From: Rhizobium sp. AQ_MP
GTDB lineage: Bacteria > Pseudomonadota > Alphaproteobacteria > Rhizobiales > Rhizobiaceae
Assembly: GCF_014237835.1 (NCBI RefSeq)
Contig: NZ_JACJVI010000008.1
Span: forward strand, 124,001-188,000
DNA: 64,000 bases
Reading direction: 5' to 3'
Part shown: one piece after another, positions 55,242-64,000 of the stretch
Position numbering within the stretch: position 1 is the first letter of the stretch
Layout: each line of letters opens with the position of its first letter
Notes under the pieces: generated by a model
The model's input: only the letters and a program-made list of their open reading frames with translations
What the model was told of the DNA's origin: nothing
Database searches by the model: none
Made by a program: the position numbers and the translations under genes

Positions 55242-56369
55242 TTAGATATTGGTTTCCCCGATGTAGGGGCTTTCCGGTGTCTTTTCAAACACCAAAATGT
55301 CCTTGGGCTCAACCGCAATCGTGACGTCGCGGACACGTGGCGACAAGATGTCAGCCCGGATGCGCGCGCGCACGGGTCGCTCGGTGCCGGGCACGGCAAG
55401 GTCCAGCAGCTCGACGACCCCGAGGAAACGGCGGGCAATGATGCGGGCGGGAATGGAGCCGCCGCTTTCACGAACCGAGAGGCCCGAGAGGCGAACCGCG
55501 ACCTCGACCTCGGCACCCTCGGCGATATCGCCGGAATCGGCAGCGCCCAGCGGTGTTTCGACGCGCCCACCCCGAACCCGACCGGAGAACTCGTTGATCT
55601 CCGAGAAGAAGGCGGCAGCGAAAATGTCTTTCGGCCGACGATATAGATCGTCAGAGGTTCCGACCTGCACAAGCCGGCCGTTCTTGAGAAGCGCGATCCG
55701 ATCCGCCATGCGCATGGCCTCCTCCGCGTCGTGGGTGACGACGACGGCGGTCGCGCGGGTTTCACGAAGAATTGCGAGCGTGTCAGCACGCACGGTGTCC
55801 TTCAGACGCGAATCGAGACCGGAAAAGGGCTCGTCCATCAGGAGCACGCTCGGGCGGGGTGCCAGCGCCCGCGCCAAAGCCACACGCTGCTGCTCGCCGC
55901 CAGAGAGGGCATGCGGGAACTTTTCGGCATAATGGGCAAGCCCTACCCGCTCCAGGGCGGCCATGGCTTCGGCGACCGCCTCCTTGCGCGGCAGCGCGGT
56001 CAGGCCGAAGCGCACATTGTCGAGCACGCACATATGCGGAAACAGGGCGAAATCCTGGAACATCAGGCCGATGCCCCGCTTTTCCGGCGGTAAAAACGTA
56101 TTGGGCCCGGCGACCTCCCGGTCATTGATCAGCACCTTGCCGGAGGCTTGGGCCTCAATGCCGGCGGCAATCCTCAGCAGCGTGGTCTTGCCTGAACCGG
56201 ACGGCCCGAGAAGACACAACACCTCACCCGGCTCCGCCGTCAGTGAAACCCCGCGGATCGTATCCTTGCCGTGGTAGCGATGATGAATGTCCTCGAAGGT
56301 CAGGCGCGCGGCAAAGGTCACGCCCGCCGTGCGCTGGCCGTCTCCATGCTGGATCTTCGCTGGGTTCAT
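55242..56369 (-). CDS. ABC transporter ATP-binding protein (FbpC/PotA-like) without permease
   Basis: A 375-residue ABC ATPase resembling iron- or spermidine-import subunits. Walker A is GPSGSGKTT, the signature LSGGEQQR, and Walker B LLMDEPFSGLD. A C-terminal TOBE-like regulatory domain follows from about residue 235 (EINEFSGRVRGG...). No permease or binding protein gene is beside it; it lies between scpB and tatA on the same strand. The substrate is unknown. Confidence 0.9.
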   Translation of the reverse strand: MNPAKIQHGDGQRTAGVTFAARLTFEDIHHRYHGKDTIRGVSLTAEPGEVLCLLGPSGSGKTTLLRIAAGIEAQASGKVLINDREVAGPNTFLPPEKRGIGLMFQDFALFPHMCVLDNVRFGLTALPRKEAVAEAMAALERVGLAHYAEKFPHALSGGEQQRVALARALAPRPSVLLMDEPFSGLDSRLKDTVRADTLAILRETRATAVVVTHDAEEAMRMADRIALLKNGRLVQVGTSDDLYRRPKDIFAAAFFSEINEFSGRVRGGRVETPLGAADSGDIAEGAEVEVAVRLSGLSVRESGGSIPARIIARRFLGVVELLDLAVPGTERPVRARIRADILSPRVRDVTIAVEPKDILVFEKTPESPYIGETNI

Positions 56370-56461
56370 TCTGCCGTCCGCGCGGCTCAGACCGGATCAT
56401 CGCGGACATCAAGACCGCCGACGAGCCGGCTGGGACCGGTCACCATTCAAAAAAGCTGACC

Positions 56462-57196
56462 CTATTCCTCTGCTTCACCGCCCGGAGTCAAGAGGCCGAG
56501 TTCCTCCAGATCAAGCTGGGTGATCGGATCTTCCTCTTCCGAAAGCTCATCATGCCCCATCGGAAGCGGGATGTTGAAGTTCGCGGGGACACGACCGGAG
56601 AGCAGCCCTGCCCCCTTCAACTCTTCGAGGCCCGGCAGATCGCGCAGTTCCTCAAGACCGAAATGGTCGAGGAAATCGCGGGTGGTGCCGAGGGTCACGG
56701 GGCGGCCGGGCGAGCGTCGGCGGCCGCGAAAGCGCACCCAACCTGCTTCCATCAGGACATCCAGCGTGCCCTTCGACGTCTGCACGCCTCTGATGTCCTC
56801 GATCTCGGCTCGGGTGACCGGCTGATGATAGGCGATGATGGCCAGAACCTCGAGGGCCGCGCGCGAGAGCTTCTTGACCTCGGCCTCGTCATTGCGGATC
56901 GCAAAGGAAAGATCAGCCGCGGTCCGGAAGGCCCAGTGGTCCTCGACCTGCACGAGATTGACGCCGCGCGAGGCGTATTCGTCCTTCAGCTGATGCAGAA
57001 TTTCGGTGGCCGAAATGCCGCGCGGCAGACGCTCCTCGATGAAGGCTGTCGAAACGGGCTGGGCCGAGGCGAAGACGAGCGCTTCGGCGATCCTCAGCGC
57101 TTCACGGCGGTCGAGTTCGGCGCGGAGCGATGCGGAATGACCGCCCTCCTCCGCGTCCACACCATCTTCCGGCCCGGGATCGTCAATATCGGCCAA
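56462..57196 (-). CDS. scpB: ScpB, segregation and condensation protein B
   Basis: SMC-ScpAB condensin subunit with two winged helices. It is 244 residues. Typical text is RIAEALVFASAQPVST, LEVLAIIAYHQPVTRAEIEDIRG in parts, and RFRGRRRSPGRPVTLGTT. The acidic C-terminus is typical of alphaproteobacteria. It starts 4 bases after scpA. Confidence 0.94.
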   Translation of the reverse strand: MADIDDPGPEDGVDAEEGGHSASLRAELDRREALRIAEALVFASAQPVSTAFIEERLPRGISATEILHQLKDEYASRGVNLVQVEDHWAFRTAADLSFAIRNDEAEVKKLSRAALEVLAIIAYHQPVTRAEIEDIRGVQTSKGTLDVLMEAGWVRFRGRRRSPGRPVTLGTTRDFLDHFGLEELRDLPGLEELKGAGLLSGRVPANFNIPLPMGHDELSEEEDPITQLDLEELGLLTPGGEAEE

Positions 57197-57200
57197 GGGC

Positions 57201-58070
57201 TTACTCCACCGCTTTCAAGGCCTCGGCCCTCGGGCCGCTGCGCATGTAGATCGGCTGGAAGGCACCGTCCTGGCGGATCTCCAGGCGTCCCTCGCGCACC
57301 AGTTCGAGCGAGGCTGCAAAGGCGCTGGCAATCGCCGTCACGCGCTCCTCGGGGCTCGGCAGATAGCGCAGGAGGAAGTGGTCGAGCGCCGTCCAGTCGG
57401 AGATTTCGCCGATCATCCGGGTCAGGATGCCGCGGGCATCGGAGAGCGACCAGACGCGGCGCTTCTCGATCGTCACCTGGGTAATCGCCTGGCGCTGGCG
57501 AAGTGCGGCATAGGCCGTCAGCAGGTCGTAAAGCGAGGCTTCGTAGGCGCTGACTGAGCGTGACGGAACATGTTCGGGCGCGCCACGGGCATGGACGTCG
57601 CGGCCCAGCCTGTTGCGATTGATCAGCCGGGTCGCCGCCTCGCGCATGGCCTCGAGCCGCTTGAGGCGGAAGGCGAGCGTGGCTGCCATTTCCTCGCCCG
57701 AGGGGCCGTCGTCCTTGGGCTGCTGCGGGATCAGAAGACGCGACTTGAGATAGGCAAGCCAGGCGGCCATGACCAGGTAATCCGCAGCCAGTTCGATGCG
57801 GATGCGCCGCGCACTCTCGATGAACAGCAGATATTGCTCGGCCAGCGCCAGCACCGAGATGCGGGCCAGATCAACCTTCTGGTTGCGGGCGAGGTAAAGC
57901 AGGAGGTCGAGCGGCCCTTCGAAGCCTGCGACGTCGATCAGCAGTGCGGGGTCGCTTGCGGCCCTCTCCTCGGCATTGTCCTGCCAGAGGCTGTCCATCG
58001 GCGTCGGTGCCGGCGTCTCCCCTTGAGAGGGCCGGGTCAAGATCGTCGGCTGGACCGGGCCGCGCACCAT
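57201..58070 (-). CDS. scpA: ScpA, segregation and condensation protein A
   Basis: Kleisin subunit linking SMC heads. It is 289 residues. The N-terminal FEGPLDLLLYLARNQKVDL in overlapping parts is diagnostic, followed by AADYLVMAAWLAYLKSRLL and the C-terminal winged helix with ALSFAASLELVREGR-like text (AFAASLELVREGRLEI). Its ATG overlaps the nagZ stop (TGATG). Confidence 0.94.
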   Translation of the reverse strand: MVRGPVQPTILTRPSQGETPAPTPMDSLWQDNAEERAASDPALLIDVAGFEGPLDLLLYLARNQKVDLARISVLALAEQYLLFIESARRIRIELAADYLVMAAWLAYLKSRLLIPQQPKDDGPSGEEMAATLAFRLKRLEAMREAATRLINRNRLGRDVHARGAPEHVPSRSVSAYEASLYDLLTAYAALRQRQAITQVTIEKRRVWSLSDARGILTRMIGEISDWTALDHFLLRYLPSPEERVTAIASAFAASLELVREGRLEIRQDGAFQPIYMRSGPRAEALKAVE

Positions 58071-59098
58071 CAGGCGACCGCCATCAGGCTGGCGAATTCG
58101 TCACGCAACGCCTGCTCATCGGCAGTGTCGGGGAGGCCGAAGGCCGCTTCCACGGCATCGGCGCGGGCACGTGCCTTTCCGGAGAGTTCCGAAACGGCTG
58201 CCGCGACCGCCTTCATCTCGTCCATATGGCCATGGCAATGCAGGACCACGTCGAGGGCGGCGGCAATGCGCACCGCGCGTTCGCCGATCGTGCCCTTGAG
58301 CGCATTCATTGAGATATCGTCGGACATCAGCAGGCCCTCAAAGCCGATCGCCTTGCGCAGGATTTCCTCGGTGACAATCTTAGAGGTCGAGGCGGGGTGA
58401 TCGGGGTCGATGTCGGTATACACGACATGGCAGCTCATGCCCATCAGCTCGTTGGCCAGCGCCTTGAAGGGCACGAAGTCGTGCGCCGCGAGTTCAGCGC
58501 GCGGGACCGTCACGACAGGCAGTTCGTGGTGGCTGTCGGCCATGCCGCGACCATGGCCGGGCATGTGTTTCATCACCGGCAAAACACCACCCGCCTTCAA
58601 GCCATCGGCCGCCGCCTGCCCCATCTTCGCGACCACATGCGGATCATTCGAATAGGCGCGATTGCCGATGACGTTGGAGGCGCCTTCGATCGGGACGTCG
58701 AGCACCGGCAGGCAGTCGACATTGATGCCGAGGCGATAGAGATCGAAGGCATGCAGGCGCGACATCAGCCAGGCAGCGCGCAGGCCCTTCTCGGCATCCT
58801 GATGGTAGAGCGCACCGAGATCGGCGCCGGAGGGATAACGCGGCGCGATCGGTTCGCGGATACGCTGTACGCGACCGCCTTCCTGATCGATCAGAACCGG
58901 CACATGGGCGGCCCCACCGACCGTTTCGCGCATCTCTGCAACAAGGTCCTTCACCTGCTCCGCTTCGCCGATGTTTCGGCCAAACAGGATAAAGCCCCAT
59001 GGCTGCTCATCGCGATAAAAGGCCTTCTCGTCGGCGGTAAGACGCTGACCGAGGCAACCGAGGATCATGGCTTTGGCGGGACGGGTGTTTGCTGTCAT
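58070..59098 (-). CDS. nagZ: Beta-N-acetylhexosaminidase NagZ
   Basis: Cytoplasmic family 3 glycosidase that removes GlcNAc from recycled muropeptides. It is 342 residues. Key motifs are IDQEGGRVQRI, KHMPGHGRG (with the catalytic loop SHHELP) and SDDISMNAL, which carries the nucleophile Asp. Upstream is the SPOR protein gene, ended by a terminator, so nagZ-scpA-scpB may have their own promoter in the 59099-59167 gap. Confidence 0.94.
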   Translation of the reverse strand: MTANTRPAKAMILGCLGQRLTADEKAFYRDEQPWGFILFGRNIGEAEQVKDLVAEMRETVGGAAHVPVLIDQEGGRVQRIREPIAPRYPSGADLGALYHQDAEKGLRAAWLMSRLHAFDLYRLGINVDCLPVLDVPIEGASNVIGNRAYSNDPHVVAKMGQAAADGLKAGGVLPVMKHMPGHGRGMADSHHELPVVTVPRAELAAHDFVPFKALANELMGMSCHVVYTDIDPDHPASTSKIVTEEILRKAIGFEGLLMSDDISMNALKGTIGERAVRIAAALDVVLHCHGHMDEMKAVAAAVSELSGKARARADAVEAAFGLPDTADEQALRDEFASLMAVA

Positions 59099-59167
59099 GG
59101 GAAGACCATATCGAGGGTGAGGAAAAAGCCGAAGGGATCGGGTGAGAGCGCGGCTGGCTCATACACA

Positions 59168-59200
59168 GGAAAAGAGGCGGAACACGCGGTTCCGCCTCTT
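59168..59200 (-). terminator. Intrinsic terminator after the SPOR gene
   Basis: On the minus strand AAGAGGCGGAAC-CGCGT-GTTCCGCCTCTTTTCC: a perfect 12-bp stem followed by a short T-run. Confidence 0.85.
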
Positions 59201-59225
59201 CATCGTCGGGGTGTCGGATCTGAGA

Positions 59226-62200
59226 TCAGCGCGAAACGAGGCAGCTGCCGCCGGCGGCACGATACTGTTCGCAAATCGCCACAGCCTGCTCCCTGGATTC
59301 CGCGACGATACGAACACGGTAGAAAGTGCCCTTGCCGGGGATGTCGGCCTGGCGGATCTCCCAGGGCTTGCCGGCCAGTACGTTGCCGAATTTGGACGAC
59401 AGGCTGCGATAGCTCTTCTGGGCATCCGCCTCGGAGGGAAGCGACGCAATCTGGACGCCGAAACCGCCCGATGGCGTGGATGCTGCCGGCGCAGGTGCTG
59501 CGGCAGCCGGCGATGCAGCGGCGACTTCGGTCTGTGCTGCGGGCTGGGCCGGTGCCGGCGCGGGCGCCGATGCAGCCGACTGGGCCGGACGAAGATTGCC
59601 TTGATCCGTGACGGTGCCCACAACGTTGACCGGCTGATCGGCCGGACGGGTCGTCGGGATCGGCGCGCGCGGAGCGGACGCATCGACAGGGGCTGCGGGA
59701 GCCGCAGACTGGGCGGCCGTCTGCACGTCAGCCGGGGCTGCGGCGGCCGCCACGTTGGTCGGGGCAGAGGTCGCCGCCGGGGCAGCCGGGGCAGCCGCAT
59801 CCGTAGGACCGCCCGGTGTCACCACGCGGGTGTCAACGGTCTGGACAGTGTCGCCCGTATTCGCGGTCGGCACGCTCGGTGCGGCAAGCACCGGTGCCTC
59901 GGCTGCGGCCTGCTGCGGCGCTGCAGCAGCCGTTTGGATCGGCGCCGGGGCCGGGTCAGCCGGGACCTCCTGAGCGACGAGCGTTCCATCCGGACGGACG
60001 ATCATGGTGCGCACACGGCGCGGAGTAATGGTCGCCGGATCTTCGGCGGCTGCCTGTTGAGACTGACCCTCCGGCAGGAGACGGGGATCTTCGGTCTCAC
60101 CGACCGGAGTCGCCATGCTGTCGTTTGCCCCTTCGAGGGGAACGGTCTCGGGGATCAGCGTCCGCTGCACAACGTCAACAGGCTCTTCTTCCGAGGAAAT
60201 CAGGCTTGGCTGCTTGGGATCCTCGACACCGTTGCCGGCGACACGGTCATAAACCGCCTTGTCCTGGTTCGGCACCGACTTTCCGCCCGGATCCTCCGGA
60301 ACGATCTTCACGGGCGTGTCATCCGCCGCAATGACCACAGGCTCACCGCCGCTCAGCGTGCCAACGGCGCCGCTGCCGAGCCAGGCATAGAGGCCACCGG
60401 CGCCCGCCAGAAGGACAATCACCGCAGTGCCAGCCATCAGATACGGCTTGATATGTCGGAAGCGGAAACCGCGCCCTTCTCCCGCAATCTCGATGTGGCC
60501 ACGGCTTTCCGGCTCGAAGCCGCCTGGTGTTCTCATGGTGCTGCGGAAATCTTCCTGCAGCGCCTTTTCGAAGGCATCGAATTCATCGATGGGCGCTGAG
60601 GAAGCACGTGACGCAGACGCCGGGGCCTGGACAGCGACCGGCGCAACCGCGCTCGCCGTGACCGGAGTGGCCTGCCGCGAAATGGGCGCCGCCGGCTCTT
60701 CGAACAGCGTGGCGAGTTCCGCATCGATGTCGAAGTCATAATCCGGCTGGGTCGTCTGAGGAGCACGCGTCTCGGCGATCGGAACATCAGGCACGTCCAG
60801 CCCGATCAGAGTTTCGACAAGATCGTCCTGCTCGGAGATCTCGGAGGGATCGAAACCGAAGTTGTCGCCGGCAGGTGCCACCGGGCGCATCGGCTCTGAG
60901 GACTGCACAGGCGCTGCGATCGGCGCCTGATACGTCGTAGCGGGACCGGAAGGCGCCGAGGAGTAGGACGGCTGGAAGGGTTCCGGGCGATAGGATGGGG
61001 AAGCCATGGCAGGCTGCGTCCGAACCGGCGCGACGGAAGCAGCCGCTGCGGCGAAAACCGGCGCAGCAACCACCGGCGCCGCCGGCGTTGCCGGCTTCTC
61101 CGGAGCGACATCGAGTTCCGACAGATCAAGCTCGATATCATCGAGCTGGAGGTCGAAATCCTGATCATGGAACGGATCGAAATCATCCTCGGAGGCCTTC
61201 GGGGCCGGGCGCGCCGGCGCCGAGACTTCCGCCTTCGGCGCAACCTCGACATTCTCGTCGAGCGCCAATTCGTTCAGGAAATCGAAGCTGAAGTCAGGCT
61301 CGTCGCGCTGCGAAGGGTCCGCCATCTGCATAGGGGCTGCGACCGGCGTGATCGGTGTCGATGGTGCGCGCTGCTCCACCGCTGCCGCCGGACCATCGGT
61401 GCGCGCCGTGTATTCCATCTGCACCGGGGGCACGATCGGCTCCGACGGAGAGGCAATCGCCGGGATCGGCTCGACCGGACCGGAAGCCCAGTCAAAACTC
61501 GCCTTGCCGAAATCGAGGACAGCGGGTGCTTTTGCGACCGAGACCTCCGGCAGCGGGGCCGCATCGAAATCCTGGATGTCGAAGGAACTGCGGCTCGGCT
61601 CCACGACGAGCTCAGGCTCGGCACGACGAACCGGCTGGGCTGCAAAATTTGCAAGCGGCAGACGCAGGCGCGGCGGCTCCGACTGGACAGGCTTCTGCTG
61701 TGCGGCGGCAACAGCCGGCAGGACATCCGCATCCGCCATCGAATATTCAAGCTCATCAGCCAGATCGAAGGAGAGCTCAGGCTCGGCCTGCTGAACCACT
61801 TGCGCTTCGGCAAGGACCTGCCGCTCATCGCGGGCAGACTCAGACAGATCAACGCCCGGCCCGGAGACATCGACATCGCCGAGCGCCGTGGCGGCGTAGG
61901 CGACAGGCTGCACCTCATAGGACGGCAGCGGCGCAGCCTCGAATGCGAGGGGTTCAGGCTCGAAGCGCGGCTCTTCGCGCACCTGCACAGGCTGGTAACT
62001 TTCCATCACGGGCGCACGAGGCGCAACCGGCTCCGGCGGGGAAACCGCAGGCGCATAGGAAGAGGGAGCAGGCGAGGCTTCGTAACCCTCGAATTCGCGG
62101 ATCAACTCGTCTTCGAGATTATACTCGGCAGACCCCATCTGCGGCGCCTGCGGCAGCGAGACAACCGGCTCGCGCTTCAGCGGTTGGTCAAAGCCGACAA

Positions 62201-62300
62201 TGCGGGCGAGCTCCGCCAACGGATCATCATCGGCGAACTCGTCGCTATGCGACCGAATGCTGTTTGCAGCCTGCTTCTGTACCATACCTGTTCCACTCAC
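59226..62300 (-). CDS. Very large SPOR-domain membrane protein
   Basis: A 1024-residue protein. The N-terminal 600 residues are cytoplasmic, acidic and Pro/Ala-rich, with repeated short motifs (FDFADEL-like, PAPxP). One membrane helix is at about residues 623-645 (PYLMAGTAVIVLLAGAGGLY). A second Pro/Ala-rich periplasmic stretch follows. The C-terminal SPOR domain (about 945-1024), GGFGVQIASLPSEADAQKSY onward, binds denuded glycan at the septum. It lies between argS and nagZ, as in other rhizobia. Confidence 0.88.
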   Translation of the reverse strand: MSGTGMVQKQAANSIRSHSDEFADDDPLAELARIVGFDQPLKREPVVSLPQAPQMGSAEYNLEDELIREFEGYEASPAPSSYAPAVSPPEPVAPRAPVMESYQPVQVREEPRFEPEPLAFEAAPLPSYEVQPVAYAATALGDVDVSGPGVDLSESARDERQVLAEAQVVQQAEPELSFDLADELEYSMADADVLPAVAAAQQKPVQSEPPRLRLPLANFAAQPVRRAEPELVVEPSRSSFDIQDFDAAPLPEVSVAKAPAVLDFGKASFDWASGPVEPIPAIASPSEPIVPPVQMEYTARTDGPAAAVEQRAPSTPITPVAAPMQMADPSQRDEPDFSFDFLNELALDENVEVAPKAEVSAPARPAPKASEDDFDPFHDQDFDLQLDDIELDLSELDVAPEKPATPAAPVVAAPVFAAAAASVAPVRTQPAMASPSYRPEPFQPSYSSAPSGPATTYQAPIAAPVQSSEPMRPVAPAGDNFGFDPSEISEQDDLVETLIGLDVPDVPIAETRAPQTTQPDYDFDIDAELATLFEEPAAPISRQATPVTASAVAPVAVQAPASASRASSAPIDEFDAFEKALQEDFRSTMRTPGGFEPESRGHIEIAGEGRGFRFRHIKPYLMAGTAVIVLLAGAGGLYAWLGSGAVGTLSGGEPVVIAADDTPVKIVPEDPGGKSVPNQDKAVYDRVAGNGVEDPKQPSLISSEEEPVDVVQRTLIPETVPLEGANDSMATPVGETEDPRLLPEGQSQQAAAEDPATITPRRVRTMIVRPDGTLVAQEVPADPAPAPIQTAAAAPQQAAAEAPVLAAPSVPTANTGDTVQTVDTRVVTPGGPTDAAAPAAPAATSAPTNVAAAAAPADVQTAAQSAAPAAPVDASAPRAPIPTTRPADQPVNVVGTVTDQGNLRPAQSAASAPAPAPAQPAAQTEVAAASPAAAAPAPAASTPSGGFGVQIASLPSEADAQKSYRSLSSKFGNVLAGKPWEIRQADIPGKGTFYRVRIVAESREQAVAICEQYRAAGGSCLVSR

Positions 62301-62349
62301 TCACGCGACTCAACGCCTGCCAGCGCAATGTGGGGAATTGGTGACGATA

Positions 62350-64000
62350 CTATCGCATTTCTACCGGAGCTTCGGTGCCAGTAATGGCCAGTCCCGACTT
62401 CAACACGGAGGCGACAGCATGCACCAGCCCAAGCCTGGCGATGGTTAATTCTCTATGTTTATCGTTAACAAAGCGTAATTCGGGCGAATCCTTGCCCTTA
62501 TTCCAGTGAGCATGCAGCGAGCTTGCCAGATCATGCAGGTAAAATGCAAGTCGATGCGGCTCCTGCGACAGTGCTGCCGCCTCGATAATGCGGGGATATT
62601 CGGCAAGCTTTGCGACAAGCGACAGTTCCGTCGGGTCTTCGATCTGTCCCATTACGGCACCGGCGAGGTCGAGCGTCTCGATTTCGAGGTCCGGGAAGGC
62701 TTCCTTCGCCTGACGCAGGATCGACATGCAGCGGGCATGGGCATACTGCACGTAGAAGACCGGATTGTCCTTCGACTGCTCCGTCACCTTGGCGAAGTCA
62801 AAGTCCAGCGGTTCTGAGTTCTTCCGGTAGAGCATCATGAAGCGCACCGAATCGCGGCCGACCTCCTCGACCACTTCACGCAGCGTGACGAAATCGCCTG
62901 ATCGTTTCGACATCTTCACCGGCTCGCCGTCGCGGTAGAGCTTGACCAGTTGGCAGAGCAGCACGGTCAGCTTCGACTTGCCCTCGGACACGGCGCGGTT
63001 GACGGCCTCGAGCCGCTTCACATAGCCACCATGGTCGGCGCCGAGCACATAGATCATCTCGGAGAAACCACGGTCGAACTTGTCCTTGAAATAGGCCACG
63101 TCGGCGGCGAAATAGGTGTAGGACCCGTCCGACTTCATCAGCGGCCGGTCGATATCGTCACCCACTTCGGTGGAGCGGAACAGCGTCTGCTCGCGGTCTT
63201 CCCAGTCTTCCGGCAACTGGCCCTTCGGCGGCGGCAGCGTGCCGCGATAGACATGGCCCTTGAAGGTCAGGTCGTTGATCGCGGTGCGGATCTTCGCGGC
63301 ATTTCCAGCATGGAGCGTGCGCTCGGAGAAGAAGATGTCGTGATGGACGTTCAAGGTCGCGAGATCGTCGCGGATCATCGCCATCATCGCGTCAATCGCC
63401 TTGGCCTTGACGATTTCGAGCATGTCCTCTTCCGGCATGGCCAGAAGCTTCGTGCCGTATTCATCGGCCAGCGCCTTGCCCACCGGAACGAGGTAGTCGC
63501 CCGGATAAAGGCCGGCGGGGATTTCGCCGATCGTTTCGCCCAGGGCCTCGCGGTAGCGCAGGAAGGCGGAGCGAGCGAGCACGTCGATCTGCGCGCCCGC
63601 ATCGTTGATGTAGTATTCCTTGGTGACTTCGTAGCCGGCAAAGCCGAGCAGGTTGGCGAGCGTGTCGCCGACCACGGCGCCACGGCAATGGCCGACATGC
63701 ATCGGGCCGGTCGGATTGGCCGAGACATATTCGACATTGACCTTGTGGCCCTTGCCAACCGAAGAGCGGCCGAAATCCGTACCCTGCTGGATCATGGTGG
63801 CAAGCAGCCGCTGCCAGTAGGCGACCGAAAGACGAATGTTGATGAAGCCCGGACCGGCAACGCCGACCTCGGCGATATCAGGATCCTGCTTCAGCTTCTC
63901 GCCGATCAGGTCGGCCAATGCGCGCGGGTTCATGCCCATGCCCTTGGCGAGCACCATCGCGGCATTGGTCGCAGCATCGCCATGGCTTGCATCGCGCGGC
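62350..64000 (-). CDS. argS: Arginyl-tRNA synthetase, 5' end cut by window edge
   Basis: Class I synthetase. The frame is open to the last base, with the usual N-terminal segment [18 protein letters not shown] visible at the edge, so roughly the first 35 residues are missing. The HIGH-type motif is in [13 protein letters not shown], and the KMSKS-type motif is KMSKRSG. The anticodon-binding domain ends with [19 protein letters not shown]. It is followed 49 bases downstream by the SPOR gene. Confidence 0.97.
   Translation of the reverse strand, partial: PRDASHGDAATNAAMVLAKGMGMNPRALADLIGEKLKQDPDIAEVGVAGPGFINIRLSVAYWQRLLATMIQQGTDFGRSSVGKGHKVNVEYVSANPTGPMHVGHCRGAVVGDTLANLLGFAGYEVTKEYYINDAGAQIDVLARSAFLRYREALGETIGEIPAGLYPGDYLVPVGKALADEYGTKLLAMPEEDMLEIVKAKAIDAMMAMIRDDLATLNVHHDIFFSERTLHAGNAAKIRTAINDLTFKGHVYRGTLPPPKGQLPEDWEDREQTLFRSTEVGDDIDRPLMKSDGSYTYFAADVAYFKDKFDRGFSEMIYVLGADHGGYVKRLEAVNRAVSEGKSKLTVLLCQLVKLYRDGEPVKMSKRSGDFVTLREVVEEVGRDSVRFMMLYRKNSEPLDFDFAKVTEQSKDNPVFYVQYAHARCMSILRQAKEAFPDLEIETLDLAGAVMGQIEDPTELSLVAKLAEYPRIIEAAALSQEPHRLAFYLHDLASSLHAHWNKGKDSPELRFVNDKHRELTIARLGLVHAVASVLKSGLAITGTEAPVEMR

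Noticed and set aside
61167-62384. Long plus-strand frame opposite the SPOR gene
   Set aside because: Arg/His-rich shadow of a low-complexity gene.

Overview
The window reads as a stretch of chromosome from an alphaproteobacterium of the order Hyphomicrobiales, most likely family Rhizobiaceae (Rhizobium/Agrobacterium relatives). The grounds are the GC-rich sequence, an aerobic-type cobalamin cluster (cobO, cobN, cobW, cobP), a suf operon in the order sufS2-B-C-D-S1-T-A, rhizobial two-hairpin palindromic repeats, small DUF1127 and DUF1236 proteins, a LuxR/LuxI quorum-sensing pair and a fused secDF. It is mostly ordinary core chromosome with a few accessory insertions. Genus or species cannot be fixed from the sequence alone.

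Layout. 1-10.3 kb: cobalamin biosynthesis, mostly on the minus strand: a cbiX-type chelatase cut by the left edge, a plus-strand TauE/SafE permease, then (in transcription order) cobalamin riboswitch, terminator, cobP, cobW, cobN, GFA-like protein, GNAT, cobO. cobN carries palindromic repeats inside its reading frame, and another inverted pair sits between cobW and cobN. 10.4-14.8 kb: lipoprotein, ATP12-like chaperone, HAD phosphatase, RluC-type pseudouridine synthase, CrcB, HemG-like flavodoxin. 15-17 kb: a small unknown gene and a copper locus (YcnI-PCuAC fusion plus a small Cys-containing exported protein). 17-21.7 kb: tandem glycine riboswitch and gcvT-gcvH-gcvP. 21.8-26.2 kb: accessory block with an AAC(3)-I-like acetyltransferase, a DUF1236 protein, a mini flagellar-rod-like protein, two unknown small genes that overlap tail to tail, luxI with a palindromic lux/tra-type box, luxR, and an Lrp regulator. 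26.3-33.9 kb: suf operon, with Irr-like and RirA-like operator sequences upstream. 33.9-37.3 kb: alpha/beta hydrolase, PIN toxin/RHH antitoxin, patatin-like protein, anmK. 37.4-40.6 kb: tyrS, DUF1127 and trmFO. 40.6-45.4 kb: unknown membrane protein, two complex I assembly-factor homologues, secDF, yajC. 45.6-50.4 kb: DUF815 ATPase, LysM/M23 lipoprotein, a large amidase-signature protein. 50.4-64 kb: pcm, surE, serS, tatC, tatB, tatA, an ABC ATPase, scpB, scpA, nagZ, a large SPOR protein and argS (cut by the right edge).

How the genes work together. The riboswitch should turn off cobP-W-N-GFA-GNAT-cobO when adenosylcobalamin is plentiful. The glycine riboswitch should turn on the cleavage system when glycine is high. 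The suf operon makes Fe-S clusters and appears wired to iron and haem status through Irr and RirA. The secDF-yajC and tatABC genes supply both main export routes. anmK and nagZ belong to murein recycling, and the SPOR and degenerate LytM proteins point to septal peptidoglycan work.

The points most worth a second look are the in-frame repeat insertions in cobN with covarying hairpins, the small gene translationally coupled to luxI, the nested operators upstream of suf, and the two short unknown ORFs inside the cob and suf operons.
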